Notes: generated by a model from the letters alone, not told the origin. Numbered from the stretch's first letter, positions 8,328-17,239 are shown. The stretch: 64,000 bases of DNA from Nocardioides kongjuensis (GCF_013409625.1 NZ_JACCBF010000001.1:1739001-1803000); one strand, 5' to 3'. A program made the numbers and translations.

Positions 8328-8733
8328 GCCCACGTCCCCGTCGACGCGGCCGGCCTGCCCCTGCTGCTCCGGGCAGACCTACGACGACTGCTGCCGTCCC
8401 TACCACCGCGACCCCGGCTCGGCGCCGAGCGCCGAGGCGCTGATGCGCTCGCGCTACTCCGCGTTCGTGAAGGGGCTCGCGTCGTACCTGCTCCACACCT
8501 GGCACCCGGCCACCCGGCCGCCGTCGCTGCAGCTCGACGACAGGATCGAGTGGACCGGCCTCGAGGTGCTCGCCGCCCAGGCGGGCGGCCCCGACGACAA
8601 GCGCGGGATGGTCGAGTTCGTCGCCCACTTCACCCGTGACGACCTGCCGGGCTCGCTGCACGAGATCAGCCGGTTCCGCCGGCAGGGCGACACCTGGCTC
8701 TACGTCCGCGGGCGGGCCCGGTGGAGGGCGTAG
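8320..8733 (+). CDS. YchJ family metal-binding protein (UPF0225)
   Basis: A 137-aa protein of the YchJ/UPF0225 family. The N-terminus has the SEC-C-like zinc motif CPCCSGQTYDDCC, followed by SAEALMRSRYSAFV and a C-terminal NTF2-like alpha/beta domain ending RQGDTWLYVRG. The GTG at 8320 overlaps the oxidase stop by 8 bp, so the genes are probably co-translated. Family members are thought to bind zinc; no catalytic role is established. Confidence 0.9.
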   Translation: MPEPTSPSTRPACPCCSGQTYDDCCRPYHRDPGSAPSAEALMRSRYSAFVKGLASYLLHTWHPATRPPSLQLDDRIEWTGLEVLAAQAGGPDDKRGMVEFVAHFTRDDLPGSLHEISRFRRQGDTWLYVRGRARWRA

Positions 8734-8787
8734 GCTCGACCGATAACCTGAGCAACACCTGACCAGCAGCAACGACCCGAGGGCAGC

Positions 8788-9792
8788 ATGACCGACACGG
8801 CGGACCAGGGCGGCACGGACCGCCCCGTGCGCCTGACCCTCGCTGCTGGCCAGACCGCCGGGTCCGACCGGCGGCGGCTGCTGCTGGTGGACGACCAGGG
8901 CGGTGAGTTCACGCTCGACATCACCCCCGACCTGCGCGCAGCCGTGCGCGGCGACTCACCGCGTCGATTGGAGACACCGATGAGCAGCAGCATCCGGCCC
9001 CGCGAGATCCAGATCCGGATCCGGTCCGGCGAGTCCGCGGAGGCGGTGGCCGAGGCCGCCGGCACCTCCGTCGAGGCGATCATGCCGTACGTCGCGCCCG
9101 TGCTCGCCGAGCGCGAGCACATCGCCGAGCGGGCGCAGAAGGCCTCCGTGCGGCGTACGCCGGGCGAGGGGCAGTCCGGCCCCGCCACCAGCCGCGTGCT
9201 GGGCGACGCCGTCGACGCCCACCTGCGCGGCCGCGGCGGCAACCCCGAGGCCGTGACCTGGGACGCCTACCGGCGCGACACCGGGCGCTGGGTGCTGACC
9301 GGCACCTTCGAGACCGCCGAGCGCGGCGGCGTGGCTCGGTTCACCTACGACGCGCCCGGCAACTACGTGCTCTCCGACAACGACGACGCCCGCTGGCTGA
9401 TCGGCGAGGTGCTCGCGCCCGCCGCTCCCCCGGCCCGCGACGACCTCCAGCAGGTGCGCGAGCGCCGGCTGGCCGCCGTGCCCGAGGAGCTGCCGCTCGG
9501 CGGCGAGGCCAGCCGGGTCGCCGACGACACCCTGCCGCTGGGCGACTCGATCGACCAGGCACTCGACCAGGCACTCGACCTGGTCACCGGCGAGGCAGCC
9601 GAGCCGCTCGCCGACGAGCCGGTCCGGGCGACCACGGAGGACCCGGCTGCACCGGCCGCGCCGTCCGCCGAGGAGGTCCAGCCCGAGACCGAGGCGGAGC
9701 GCGCCAAGCACCGCCGACCGGTGCAGAAGAAGCGCGGCCGCGCCTCGGTCCCGAGCTGGGACGAGATCATGTTCGGCGGCGGCGACCAGTAG
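8788..9792 (+). CDS. sepH: Septation protein SepH
   Basis: A 334-aa actinobacterial cell-division protein (DUF3071). In Streptomyces and mycobacteria SepH binds FtsZ and stimulates its assembly. The N-terminal helix-turn-helix-containing domain spans about residues 15-110 (RRLLLVDDQGGEFTLDI, then IRPREIQIRIRSGESAEAVA). A long acidic, probably disordered linker follows, with a 12-bp tandem duplication coding DQALDQALD. The C-terminus ends in the conserved KKRGRASVPSWDEIMFG patch. TAACCT about 40 nt upstream may be its promoter. Confidence 0.93.
   Translation: MTDTADQGGTDRPVRLTLAAGQTAGSDRRRLLLVDDQGGEFTLDITPDLRAAVRGDSPRRLETPMSSSIRPREIQIRIRSGESAEAVAEAAGTSVEAIMPYVAPVLAEREHIAERAQKASVRRTPGEGQSGPATSRVLGDAVDAHLRGRGGNPEAVTWDAYRRDTGRWVLTGTFETAERGGVARFTYDAPGNYVLSDNDDARWLIGEVLAPAAPPARDDLQQVRERRLAAVPEELPLGGEASRVADDTLPLGDSIDQALDQALDLVTGEAAEPLADEPVRATTEDPAAPAAPSAEEVQPETEAERAKHRRPVQKKRGRASVPSWDEIMFGGGDQ
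9553..9576 (+). repeat. 12-bp in-frame tandem duplication in sepH
   Basis: Two perfect copies of GACCAGGCACTC in the disordered linker of SepH; length-variable without changing frame. Confidence 0.8.
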
Positions 9793-9884
9793 GCCACTGC
9801 GACATCTCCGCCCGCGACGCGGTGCGTGGCGCACGTCTCATTACTCATCGGTAACCGACCTCCCCACGGACGGGCAAAAACGCG

Positions 9885-9890
9885 TAGCGT
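9885..9890 (+). promoter_or_regulatory. -10-like hexamer for leaderless SDR gene
   Basis: TAGCGT, 6 nt before the ATG at 9897, in the 104-bp gap after sepH. Confidence 0.5.
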
Positions 9891-9896
9891 GCGCGC

Positions 9897-11942
9897 ATGG
9901 CCTACTTCGTCACCGGCGCCACCGGCTTCATCGGGCGCTTCCTCATCGATGAGCTGATCGACCACCGCGAGGGTCCGATCCACGTCCTGTGCCGCGCCTC
10001 GTCGCTGGGCCGGATGGAGGGCCTGATCCGGCAGTGGGGCTCCGACCGGGTGCAGCCCGTCGTCGGCGACCTCGGCCAGCCCGGTCTCGGTGTCGACGAG
10101 GCCTGGGTCAGCGAGCACGCCGGGTCGATCGACCACTTCTTCCACCTCGCCGCGATCTACGACATCACCGCGGACGACGCCACCAACGACGCGATGAACA
10201 TCGAGGGCACCCGCAACGCGCTGGCCCTCGCCGAGGCGCTGGACGCCGGCTGCTTCCACCAGGTGTCCTCCGTCGCCGCCGCCGGCGACTACCACGGTCG
10301 CTTCGACGAGACCATGTTCGAGGAGGGACAGCCGCTGCCCTCGCCGTACCACCGCACGAAGTACGAGTCGGAGAAGATCGTCCGCGACGAGGCGCGCGTG
10401 CCGTGGCGCGTCTACCGCCCGGCGATCGTGGTGGGCCACTCCGAGACCGGCGCGATGGACAAGATCGACGGTCCCTACTACCTCTTCCCGCTGATCAAGC
10501 GGCTGCGCGACAACCTCCCGGCCTGGCTGCCGCTGGTCGGCATCGACCTCGGCGACACCAACGTGGTGCCGGTCGACTACGTCGCCAAGGCGATGGACCA
10601 CCTCGCCCACCTGCCCGACCGCGACGGCGAGGCCTTCCACCTGGTCAACCCCGAGCCGCAGCCGGTCGTCGACATGCTCAACGCCTTCTGCAGCGCCGCC
10701 GGGGCACCCCAGTTCGCGACCCCGGTCGGACGCGGCCTCACGACCGCCGGCCCGCTCGGCCTGATCCCGGCGCGACTGCGCCCGCTCAGCCTGATGACCG
10801 CGGTGATCCGGACCGGCCCGGCCCAGCTGCTGCTGGACCAGACGCTCGGCCGCCTGGGCCTGCCGGCCGAGGCGCTGGCGCACACGTCGTTCCCGTCGGT
10901 CTTCGACTCGCGGATCACCGAGAAGGCGCTCGCCGGCTCCGGGATCAGCGTCCCGCCGCTCGAGTCCTACGTCCGCAGCCTGTGGGGCTACTGGGAGGAG
11001 AACCTCGACGACGCCACCGGACGCGACCCGAAGGCCGTGGCCGCGCTCAAGGACAAGTACGTCGTCATCACCGGAGCCTCCTCCGGCATCGGCCAGGTCG
11101 TGGCGCTCAAGGTCGCCCAGGCCGGCGGCATCCCGGTGCTGGTGGCCCGCGGCAAGGAGAAGCTCGAGGCCACCAAGGCGACCATCGAGATGCGCGGCGG
11201 TCGCGCCGAGGTGTTCCCCTGCGACCTGTCCGACCTCGAGGCGATCGACCGCCTCTGCGAGCAGCTCACCACCGAGCTCCCGAGCGTCGACTTCGTCGTC
11301 AACAACGCCGGCCGCTCGATCAGGCGCTCGCTGAAGCTGTCGCAGGACCGGTTCCACGACTTCGAGCGCACCATGCAGCTCAACTACTTCGGCGCGATCC
11401 GGCTCGTGATGGGCCTGATGCCGCAGCTCCACGAGCAGCGCTCGGGCCACATCGTCAACATCTCCTCGATCGGCGTGCAGACCAACCCGCCGCGGTTCTC
11501 GGCGTACGTCGCCTCCAAGGCCGCCCTCGACGCGTGGAGCAACGTCGTGTCGTCCGAGGTGGTGGGGCACGGCATCTCGTTCACCAACGTGCACATGCCG
11601 CTGGTGCGGACGCCGATGATCGCCCCGACCAAGATCTACGACAAGTTCCCCACCATCTCGCCGGCGCAGGCCGCCGACGTCGTGGTCAAGGCGATGGTCG
11701 ACAAGCCGCACGAGATCAACACCGCGCTCGGCACCGCCGGCGAGCTGGCGCACACGATCGCGCCGCGCACCGCCTTCCGGGTGCTCAACCTGGCCTACCA
11801 GGTGTTCCCGGACTCCGCCGCCGCCAAGGGGCACAAGCCCGCGTCACAGGCGGCGGCTGCCGCCGAGGAGGCTCCTGCCGGCAACCGGCGTGAGACCGAG
11901 CAGATGCTGATGGCCCAGCTGTTCCGGGGCGTGCACTGGTAG
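9897..11942 (+). CDS. Two-domain SDR oxidoreductase, fatty acyl-CoA reductase-like
   Basis: A 681-aa fusion of two Rossmann reductase domains. The N-terminal half (about residues 1-370) is an extended SDR like the NAD-binding_4 domain of fatty acyl reductases: VTGATGFIGRFL at the N-terminus, then the YHRTKYESEK active-site Tyr/Lys. The C-terminal half (about 380-640) is a classical SDR with ITGASSGIG, VNNAG and the YVASKAALD catalytic Tyr/Lys. The same architecture occurs in mycobacterial AcrA1/FcrA-type and marine FACoAR enzymes, which reduce acyl-CoA to aldehyde and alcohol. The role in wax or lipid alcohol synthesis is inference. It abuts the sulfurtransferase stop with no gap. Confidence 0.85.
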   Translation: MAYFVTGATGFIGRFLIDELIDHREGPIHVLCRASSLGRMEGLIRQWGSDRVQPVVGDLGQPGLGVDEAWVSEHAGSIDHFFHLAAIYDITADDATNDAMNIEGTRNALALAEALDAGCFHQVSSVAAAGDYHGRFDETMFEEGQPLPSPYHRTKYESEKIVRDEARVPWRVYRPAIVVGHSETGAMDKIDGPYYLFPLIKRLRDNLPAWLPLVGIDLGDTNVVPVDYVAKAMDHLAHLPDRDGEAFHLVNPEPQPVVDMLNAFCSAAGAPQFATPVGRGLTTAGPLGLIPARLRPLSLMTAVIRTGPAQLLLDQTLGRLGLPAEALAHTSFPSVFDSRITEKALAGSGISVPPLESYVRSLWGYWEENLDDATGRDPKAVAALKDKYVVITGASSGIGQVVALKVAQAGGIPVLVARGKEKLEATKATIEMRGGRAEVFPCDLSDLEAIDRLCEQLTTELPSVDFVVNNAGRSIRRSLKLSQDRFHDFERTMQLNYFGAIRLVMGLMPQLHEQRSGHIVNISSIGVQTNPPRFSAYVASKAALDAWSNVVSSEVVGHGISFTNVHMPLVRTPMIAPTKIYDKFPTISPAQAADVVVKAMVDKPHEINTALGTAGELAHTIAPRTAFRVLNLAYQVFPDSAAAKGHKPASQAAAAAEEAPAGNRRETEQMLMAQLFRGVHW

Positions 11943-12767
11943 TCAGCCTGCCGCCGGGCCCGTCGCGACGGGCCGGCGCGGGTCGGCCACCCACTCGCTC
12001 CAGCTGCCCGGGTACAGGGCGGCGGTGACCCCGGCGAGCTCCAGCGCGAGCACGTCGTGGGCCGCCGTCACCCCCGAGCCGCAATAGACGGCGACGTCGG
12101 CGCCGGGCACGGCGCCGACCTCGGCGTACGTCGCCGCCAGGCTCGCCGCGTCACGGAACCGGCCGGTCTCGTCGAGGTTGCGGCCGGTCGGCACGTTGAC
12201 CGCGCCCGGCACGTGCCCGGCCACCGGGTCGATCGGCTCGACGTCTCCGCGGTACCGCTCGGCCGCGCGCGCGTCGACCACCACGCCCGCGTCCTGCACG
12301 CTCGCCGCGTCGACGACCGGCAGCGCGCCCGGGGTGGCCTCGAAGTCGCCGGTGTCCTGCGCTGCGCCGTCGCCGGTCTCGACCTCGCAGCCTGCCGCCA
12401 GCCAGGCGGTCCAGCCGCCGTCGAGCACCCGCACGTCGGTGTGCCCGTGGTACCTCAGCAGCCACCAGGCCCGCGCAGCCGCGTGACCCGCCCAGTCGTC
12501 GTACACGACCACCGGCCGGTCCGCCCGCACGCCCACCCGCCGCATCGCCGCCTCGAAGACCGCGACCTCGGGCAGCGGGTGGCGGCCGCGCTCGCCCGGC
12601 TCCGCGGCCAGGTCGCGGTCGAGGTCGACGTACGCCGCCCCGGGGACGTGGCCCGCGGCGTACTCCTCGGGCCCGGCCGGCGCACCCATCCGGTACCGGA
12701 CGTCGAGCACGCTCACCTCCCCCAGGTTGGCGCGGAGCTCGTCGACGCTGATCAGACCGGACCTCAT
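11943..12767 (-). CDS. sseA: 3-mercaptopyruvate/thiosulfate sulfurtransferase
   Basis: A 274-aa tandem rhodanese. The N-terminal inactive domain (about residues 5-130) and C-terminal catalytic domain (about 150-270) are both visible; the active-site loop is CGSGVTA, which is the mercaptopyruvate-type signature rather than the CRKGVTA thiosulfate type. It transfers sulfane sulfur to acceptors such as thioredoxin or cyanide. The ATG at 12767 has TAGGCT 6 nt upstream on the minus strand. Its stop directly abuts that of the SDR gene on the other strand. Confidence 0.9.
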   Translation of the reverse strand: MRSGLISVDELRANLGEVSVLDVRYRMGAPAGPEEYAAGHVPGAAYVDLDRDLAAEPGERGRHPLPEVAVFEAAMRRVGVRADRPVVVYDDWAGHAAARAWWLLRYHGHTDVRVLDGGWTAWLAAGCEVETGDGAAQDTGDFEATPGALPVVDAASVQDAGVVVDARAAERYRGDVEPIDPVAGHVPGAVNVPTGRNLDETGRFRDAASLAATYAEVGAVPGADVAVYCGSGVTAAHDVLALELAGVTAALYPGSWSEWVADPRRPVATGPAAG

Positions 12768-12773
12768 GGGGCG

Positions 12774-12779
12774 AGCCTA
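12774..12779 (-). promoter_or_regulatory. -10-like hexamer for leaderless sseA
   Basis: TAGGCT on the minus strand, 6 nt before the ATG at 12767. Confidence 0.5.
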
Positions 12780-12846
12780 GGAGGGGGTGATGTGCGCCTG
12801 TGGAGGGACGCCCCCGCTCGCGGCCCGGATCGGGCAGGCTCCCGGC

Positions 12847-13275
12847 ATGATCCAGGAGCCGGTCCCGACCCTGCTCGAGCGCGTGCTCCTGCGGGCGGTG
12901 CGGGAGCACGCCGCGGCCGAGGGGCGCTGCCGGCTGCCGCCGACCCTGCACGTCGGCATCCCGGGCGCCGACGTCCGCGCGTTCGAGATCGTCGCGGGCG
13001 AGCCGCTCGACCTCGCCCTGCGCACCGAGGTGCTCGAGGCGATGTGCCGCGACCACCTCGAGCGCGACGTGGTCCCGCTGGTCTGGCTGACCCGCACGCC
13101 GGAGGGCCACGACACCGAGGACCTCGCCTGGGCGGCCGCCGTCGGCCGCGCCGGCCCGGAGCTCGGCGTCCGGCTCGACCTGGTCGTGGTCACCCGGCGG
13201 TCGTGGTGCGACCCCCGCTCGGGCGTGGGCCGGAGGTGGACTCGACTGCGGCGTCCCCAGCCGCGGCAGTCCTAG
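12847..13275 (+). CDS. Hypothetical protein
   Basis: A 142-aa protein I do not recognise. The preferred start is the ATG at 12847 (MIQEPVPTLLERVLLRAV). The order of predicted elements is an amphipathic helix, a strand pair around LHVGIPGADVRAFEIV, a helix (LRTEVLEAMCRDHLER) and a hydrophobic strand VPLVWLTR. It ends in an Arg-rich tail and converges on the GCS2-family gene with a 4-bp overlap. The pattern could be a small alpha/beta fold; no function is suggested. Confidence 0.6.
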   Translation: MIQEPVPTLLERVLLRAVREHAAAEGRCRLPPTLHVGIPGADVRAFEIVAGEPLDLALRTEVLEAMCRDHLERDVVPLVWLTRTPEGHDTEDLAWAAAVGRAGPELGVRLDLVVVTRRSWCDPRSGVGRRWTRLRRPQPRQS

Positions 13276-14735
13276 GCCCAGGTGTGCACCGGGTCGTTGT
13301 CGTGCATCCGCTGCCGGTACTCGGCCAGCACCGCGCGCAGGGCGTCGTAGCGCTCGGCGTCGTCGCGTTCCTGCACCCGCCGGACGAACCAGTCCGAGGC
13401 GTTGGTGCCCGCCAGGCAACGCTGCTCGATGATGTCGAGGTAGCGGTGCGCCTCCTCGGACGACACCCCCCAGGCCGCGAGGCCCTCGTGGGCGAGCGGC
13501 AGGAGGCGGCGCACGACGAGCTCGGTGGCCCGCACCTTGCCCAGCTGCGGCCAGTAGACCTCCGCGTCGATGCCGTGGCGCGCCGCGCTGTGGAAGTTCT
13601 CCTCGGCAGCGCTGAACGACATCTGCGACCACAGCGGGCGGTCGTTCTCGGCGAGCGCCCGGACCAGGCCGAAGTAGAACGCCGCGTTGGCGACGGTGTC
13701 GACCACGGTGGGCCCGGCCGCGAGGATCCGGTTCTCGACCCGCAGGTGCGGCAGACCGCCGGTGATGTCGTAGACCGGCCGGTTCCAGCGGTAGATCGTC
13801 CCGTTGTGCAGGCGCAGCTCCGACAGGTTCGGCGTACCGCCCGCCTCCAGGACGGTGAGCGGGTCCTCCTCGTCGATCACGGGCAGCAGGGGCGAGAAGT
13901 AGCGCACGTTCTCCTCGAACAGGTCGAACACCGAGGTGATCCAGCGCTCGCCGAACCACACCCGGGGACGCACGCCCTGGACCTTGAGCTCCTCGCCCCG
14001 CGTGTCGGTGGCCTGCTCGAACAGCGGGATCCGGGTCTCGGACCACAGCTGCTTGCCGAGCAGGTACGGCGAGTTGGCCGCGACCGCGAGCTGGATGCCG
14101 GCGATCGCCTGGGACGCGTTCCAGTAGGAGGCGAACTGGTCCGGGCTCACCTGGACGTGGAACTGGGTGCTGGTGCAGGCCGCCTCCGGCATGATCGTGT
14201 CGACGGTGGCGTTGAGCCGCTCGACGCCGCGGATGTCGATGAGGATGTCCTCGCCGCGGGCCCGCAGGATCTGCTCGCTCAGCAACCGGTAGCGCGGGTT
14301 GGCACTGATCACCTCGGCCCGCAGGTGCTCCGGCGCGAGCGTCGGCAGGATCCCGATCATCACCAGGTGGGCCCCGAGCGCCGCCGCCCGCTCCTCGGCG
14401 TGGTTGAGGCTGGCGCGCAGCTGCTTCTCGTAGCCCTCCAGGCCGCCGCCCGACAGCGGTCCCGGCGCCAGGTTGAGCTCGATGTTGAACTGGCCGAGCT
14501 CGGTCTGGAAGTCGGGGTCCTCGATCGCCTCGAGAACCTCGGCGTTGCGCAGGGCCGGGTCCCCGGCAGCGTCGACCAGGTTGAGCTCGACCTCGACCCC
14601 GGTCCACGGATCGTCGGTGTCGAAGGCCGACTCGCGCAGCATCCGCTCGAACACGTCGAGGCAGCGCCGGACCTTCTCCCGGTAACGGGTCCGGTCGGCG
14701 GGGGTGAACTCCTGGGCCGCGACGTCGTCTCCCAT
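13272..14735 (-). CDS. Glutamate--cysteine ligase family (GCS2) protein
   Basis: A 487-aa GCS2-family enzyme. The N-terminal metal/ATP region is seen as GVEVELNLVD and TELGQFNIELNLAPGPL, and a hydrophobic strand HLVMIGILPTL follows, as in carboxylate-amine ligases. Proteins of this family form gamma-glutamyl amides. The usual thiol in this group of bacteria is mycothiol, so glutathione synthesis is not certain and no gshB is nearby; the true substrate is open. The ATG at 14735 has TAGGGT exactly 6 nt upstream on the minus strand. Converges on the hypothetical gene at 12847. Confidence 0.82.
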   Translation of the reverse strand: MGDDVAAQEFTPADRTRYREKVRRCLDVFERMLRESAFDTDDPWTGVEVELNLVDAAGDPALRNAEVLEAIEDPDFQTELGQFNIELNLAPGPLSGGGLEGYEKQLRASLNHAEERAAALGAHLVMIGILPTLAPEHLRAEVISANPRYRLLSEQILRARGEDILIDIRGVERLNATVDTIMPEAACTSTQFHVQVSPDQFASYWNASQAIAGIQLAVAANSPYLLGKQLWSETRIPLFEQATDTRGEELKVQGVRPRVWFGERWITSVFDLFEENVRYFSPLLPVIDEEDPLTVLEAGGTPNLSELRLHNGTIYRWNRPVYDITGGLPHLRVENRILAAGPTVVDTVANAAFYFGLVRALAENDRPLWSQMSFSAAEENFHSAARHGIDAEVYWPQLGKVRATELVVRRLLPLAHEGLAAWGVSSEEAHRYLDIIEQRCLAGTNASDWFVRRVQERDDAERYDALRAVLAEYRQRMHDNDPVHTWA

Positions 14736-14741
14736 GCACCG

Positions 14742-14747
14742 ACCCTA
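14742..14747 (-). promoter_or_regulatory. -10-like hexamer for leaderless GCS2-family gene
   Basis: TAGGGT on the minus strand, 6 nt before the ATG at 14735; it lies at the end of the DUF4192 gene. Confidence 0.5.
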
Positions 14748-15767
14748 GGAGATGCGTCGCTCGTCCGGCAGCCCCCTGTCCCATGCGAATCCCCCTTCCC
14801 AGGTCTGTGGCGGCACGGCGCCCTGCAGGATCACGGCCAGCTGGTCGGCCATCCGGTAGCCCGGCTCGGCGCGGGTGCACCGGTCGACGGCCACCCAGGC
14901 CAGGGCACCGTCGCCGGCCTGCCAGGCCGCCCAGCCCAGCAGGGCGGCCGGGGCGGCGACGAGGGTCTCGGGCGCGCGGCGCACGGCATCGGTCCACAGC
15001 CGGACGTGGGCAAGGGCGGTACGGCCCGTGATGTGGGCCCACGCGGCGTCGCGGACCCGCACGGACTGCATCACCCACAGCAGCCGGGCCAGGTCGGCGT
15101 CGGCGGGCAGCGCACCGTCGGCGACCAGGTCGTGGACGGCGTGGTGCACCCACTCACCGGCCTCGCGAATCGCCCGCCCGCTGGTCGGCACGCCGGCGTC
15201 GGCGTACCGTCCCGCGAGGAGCGCCGCGGCGACGGCCGCCACCGCCACCGGGTCCGGCTCGAGGGAGGCGACCAGGTCGGACCGCGAGCGATGCACGAGA
15301 CGCCCGGACACCAGGGCCTCGAGCACGAAGGGGTGGGCCGCGACGTCGTAGGGGCATCGTCGGTGTCGCTCGTCGGGGTCGGGGTGCTCGAGGTCGCGGT
15401 AGTGGGTCCGGTCGACGAGCAGCGCCGTGATGACGACCAGCCCCAGGCGCCGGCAGGCCCGCCGCAGCGAGCGGTGCACCGCCTCGGCGGCGGCCGGTTC
15501 GTCGGAGTAGTAGAGCAGCACCACGTGGGTGGCGCCGTGGCGCCGGGCCGGGTCGAGCAGCACGTCGGCGAGCTCCCGGCGCACAGCCGGGCGCTGGGCG
15601 GCGAGTGGTGGCAGGTCGACGCGGGCGTGGAACGGGTGCCGGGCGCCGAAGGTCATCAGCACGACGTCCTGCTCGGGCCAGAAGCCGAGCAGGACGGGGG
15701 CGGCGGCGAGCAGGTCGTCGGAGCCGCGGACGGTCAGCCGGGTGGTGGGGCGAGGGGTCGTGGTCAT
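14745..15767 (-). CDS. DUF4192 domain-containing protein
   Basis: A 340-aa protein of the actinobacterial DUF4192 family. The N-terminus has the family segment VRGSDDLLAAAPVLLGFWPEQDVVLM, followed by a strand-rich half (VVLLYYSDEPAAAEAV) and an all-helical C-terminal half rich in Trp/Ala. The start is the ATG at 15767 (MTTTPRPTTRL); the longer open frame would run through dinB. It is divergent from dinB across 133 bp. Function unknown. Confidence 0.82.
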   Translation of the reverse strand: MTTTPRPTTRLTVRGSDDLLAAAPVLLGFWPEQDVVLMTFGARHPFHARVDLPPLAAQRPAVRRELADVLLDPARRHGATHVVLLYYSDEPAAAEAVHRSLRRACRRLGLVVITALLVDRTHYRDLEHPDPDERHRRCPYDVAAHPFVLEALVSGRLVHRSRSDLVASLEPDPVAVAAVAAALLAGRYADAGVPTSGRAIREAGEWVHHAVHDLVADGALPADADLARLLWVMQSVRVRDAAWAHITGRTALAHVRLWTDAVRRAPETLVAAPAALLGWAAWQAGDGALAWVAVDRCTRAEPGYRMADQLAVILQGAVPPQTWEGGFAWDRGLPDERRIS

Positions 15768-15887
15768 GACGACGACGGTGGTCCGCAGGTCCGACGCGAG
15801 CCGGATGGTCGGGACCGGGTGTGGACAACGCCTCATCACCGACCCGCCTGTGGAGAGGCGAGGGACGGGACTGTCTCTCCCGAGCAC

Positions 15888-15893
15888 TAACGT
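15888..15893 (+). promoter_or_regulatory. -10-like hexamer for leaderless dinB
   Basis: TAACGT, 7 nt before the GTG at 15901, in the divergent gap with the DUF4192 gene. No obvious LexA-type palindrome is seen next to it. Confidence 0.5.
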
Positions 15894-15900
15894 GACGGCC

Positions 15901-17229
15901 GTGCGCCCCCACGCCTCGGTCCTCCACCTGGACCTCGACGCGTTCTTCGCGGCCGTGGAGCAGCGCGACAAGCCGTCCCTTCGCGGCAAGCCGGTCGTGG
16001 TCGGCGGGACCGGCGGGCGCGGCGTGGTGTCGACGGCGTCCTACGAGGCCCGCGCGTACGGCGTCCGCTCGGCCATGTCGACCCGGGAGGCGCGCGCCCG
16101 GTGCCCGCACGCGGCCTACCTGTCCGGCCGGTTCGAGGCCTATCGGTCCACCAGCGCGGCGGTGATGGCGGTGCTGCGGGACTGCTCGCCCCTGGTCGAG
16201 CCGCTCTCGCTCGACGAGGCGTTCGTCGACCTGGCCGAGGCCGGCCTGCCGGACCTCGAGGTGTCGACGGTGACCGCGCTGGCCGAGGAGCTGCGGGCCC
16301 GGGTCCGCGAGGTGACGGGCGGGCTGACCGCGTCGGTGGGCGTCGCCTCGTCGAAGTTCCTCGCGAAGATCGCCAGCGACCTGCGCAAGCCGGACGGCCT
16401 GGTGGTCATCGAGCCCGGCACCGAGCTGGACCTGCTGCGCCCGTTGCACGTCTCGGTGATCCCGGGGGTCGGTCCGGCGACCGTCGAGCGGCTGCGCCGC
16501 GCGGGCGTGCACACGGTGGCGGAGCTGGAGCGGGTCAGCCAGGAGGAGCTGGTCCGCCTCGTCGGCAAGGCGCAGGGGCAGGCCCTGTTCCACCTCGCCC
16601 GCGCGGAGGACGACCGGGCCGTCGTCCCCGACCGCGAGACCAAGTCGGTCAGCGTCGAGGGCACCTACGAGACCGACCTCACCGACCGGCAGCAGATGAG
16701 CGCGATCGTGACCCGCCAGGCGAACGAGGTGGCCAAGCGGCTCCGGGCGAGCGGCCTGTCGGGCCGCACGGTCACGATCAAGGTCCGCCTCTACGACTTC
16801 ACCACGCTGAGCCGGTCCTCGACGCTGCCCGCCCCGACCGACGACCCGGCGACCGTGGCCCGGCTCGCCCGCACCCTGCTCGAGGACCTGGACACCTCGG
16901 GCGGCGTACGCCTGCTCGGCGTCGGCGTCTCCGGCCTGGCCGACTGGATCCAGGAGGACCTGTTCGCGGCGGGCAGCGAGGCCGAGGCCCCCGAGGAGAG
17001 CGCCCCGGACGTGGAGGACGAACCCGACCAGGCCGGAGCCCGCTGGCGCGACACGGGCCCGCAGAGCTGGGCGCCCGGCATGGACGTCGTGCACGCCGAG
17101 CATGGCCGGGGCTGGGTCTGGGGCTCGGGCAGGGGCGTGGTGACGGTGCGCTTCGAGACCGCGGAGACGCCGCCCGGCCCGGTCCGCTCCTTCCGCGCCG
17201 ACGATCCCTCCCTTTCCCGCTGGCAGTAG
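15901..17229 (+). CDS. dinB: DNA polymerase IV (Y family)
   Basis: A 442-aa translesion polymerase. The first catalytic Asp is in HLDLDAFFAAVE, and motif III is SLDEAFVDL with the Asp-Glu pair. The thumb HhH is in IPGVGPATVERLRRAGV and the little finger covers about residues 240-350. An extra tail of about 75 residues follows a Glu/Asp-rich linker; it reads as a small beta barrel (MDVVHAEHGRGWVWGSGRG then VVTVRFET), similar in pattern to UvrD/PcrA C-terminal Tudor domains. GTG 15901 is favoured by TAACGT 7 nt upstream; GTG 15892 is an alternative. Confidence 0.93.
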   Translation: MRPHASVLHLDLDAFFAAVEQRDKPSLRGKPVVVGGTGGRGVVSTASYEARAYGVRSAMSTREARARCPHAAYLSGRFEAYRSTSAAVMAVLRDCSPLVEPLSLDEAFVDLAEAGLPDLEVSTVTALAEELRARVREVTGGLTASVGVASSKFLAKIASDLRKPDGLVVIEPGTELDLLRPLHVSVIPGVGPATVERLRRAGVHTVAELERVSQEELVRLVGKAQGQALFHLARAEDDRAVVPDRETKSVSVEGTYETDLTDRQQMSAIVTRQANEVAKRLRASGLSGRTVTIKVRLYDFTTLSRSSTLPAPTDDPATVARLARTLLEDLDTSGGVRLLGVGVSGLADWIQEDLFAAGSEAEAPEESAPDVEDEPDQAGARWRDTGPQSWAPGMDVVHAEHGRGWVWGSGRGVVTVRFETAETPPGPVRSFRADDPSLSRWQ

Positions 17230-17232
17230 CGT
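17227..17232 (+). promoter_or_regulatory. -10-like hexamer for leaderless ptrB, overlapping the dinB stop
   Basis: TAGCGT, whose first three bases are the dinB stop codon, 7 nt before the ptrB ATG at 17240. Confidence 0.5.
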
Positions 17233-17239
17233 TCCGGGC

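Noticed and set aside
9363..11834. 823-aa minus-strand open frame over sepH and the SDR gene
   Set aside because: Antisense shadow with repetitive His/Asp/Arg composition.
12057..15890. 1,277-aa plus-strand open frame over sseA, GCS2 and DUF4192 genes
   Set aside because: Shadow of three real minus-strand genes; no recognisable domain.
15768..15900. LexA-type SOS box before dinB
   Set aside because: No TCGAAC-N4-GTTCGA-like palindrome could be seen in the divergent gap.
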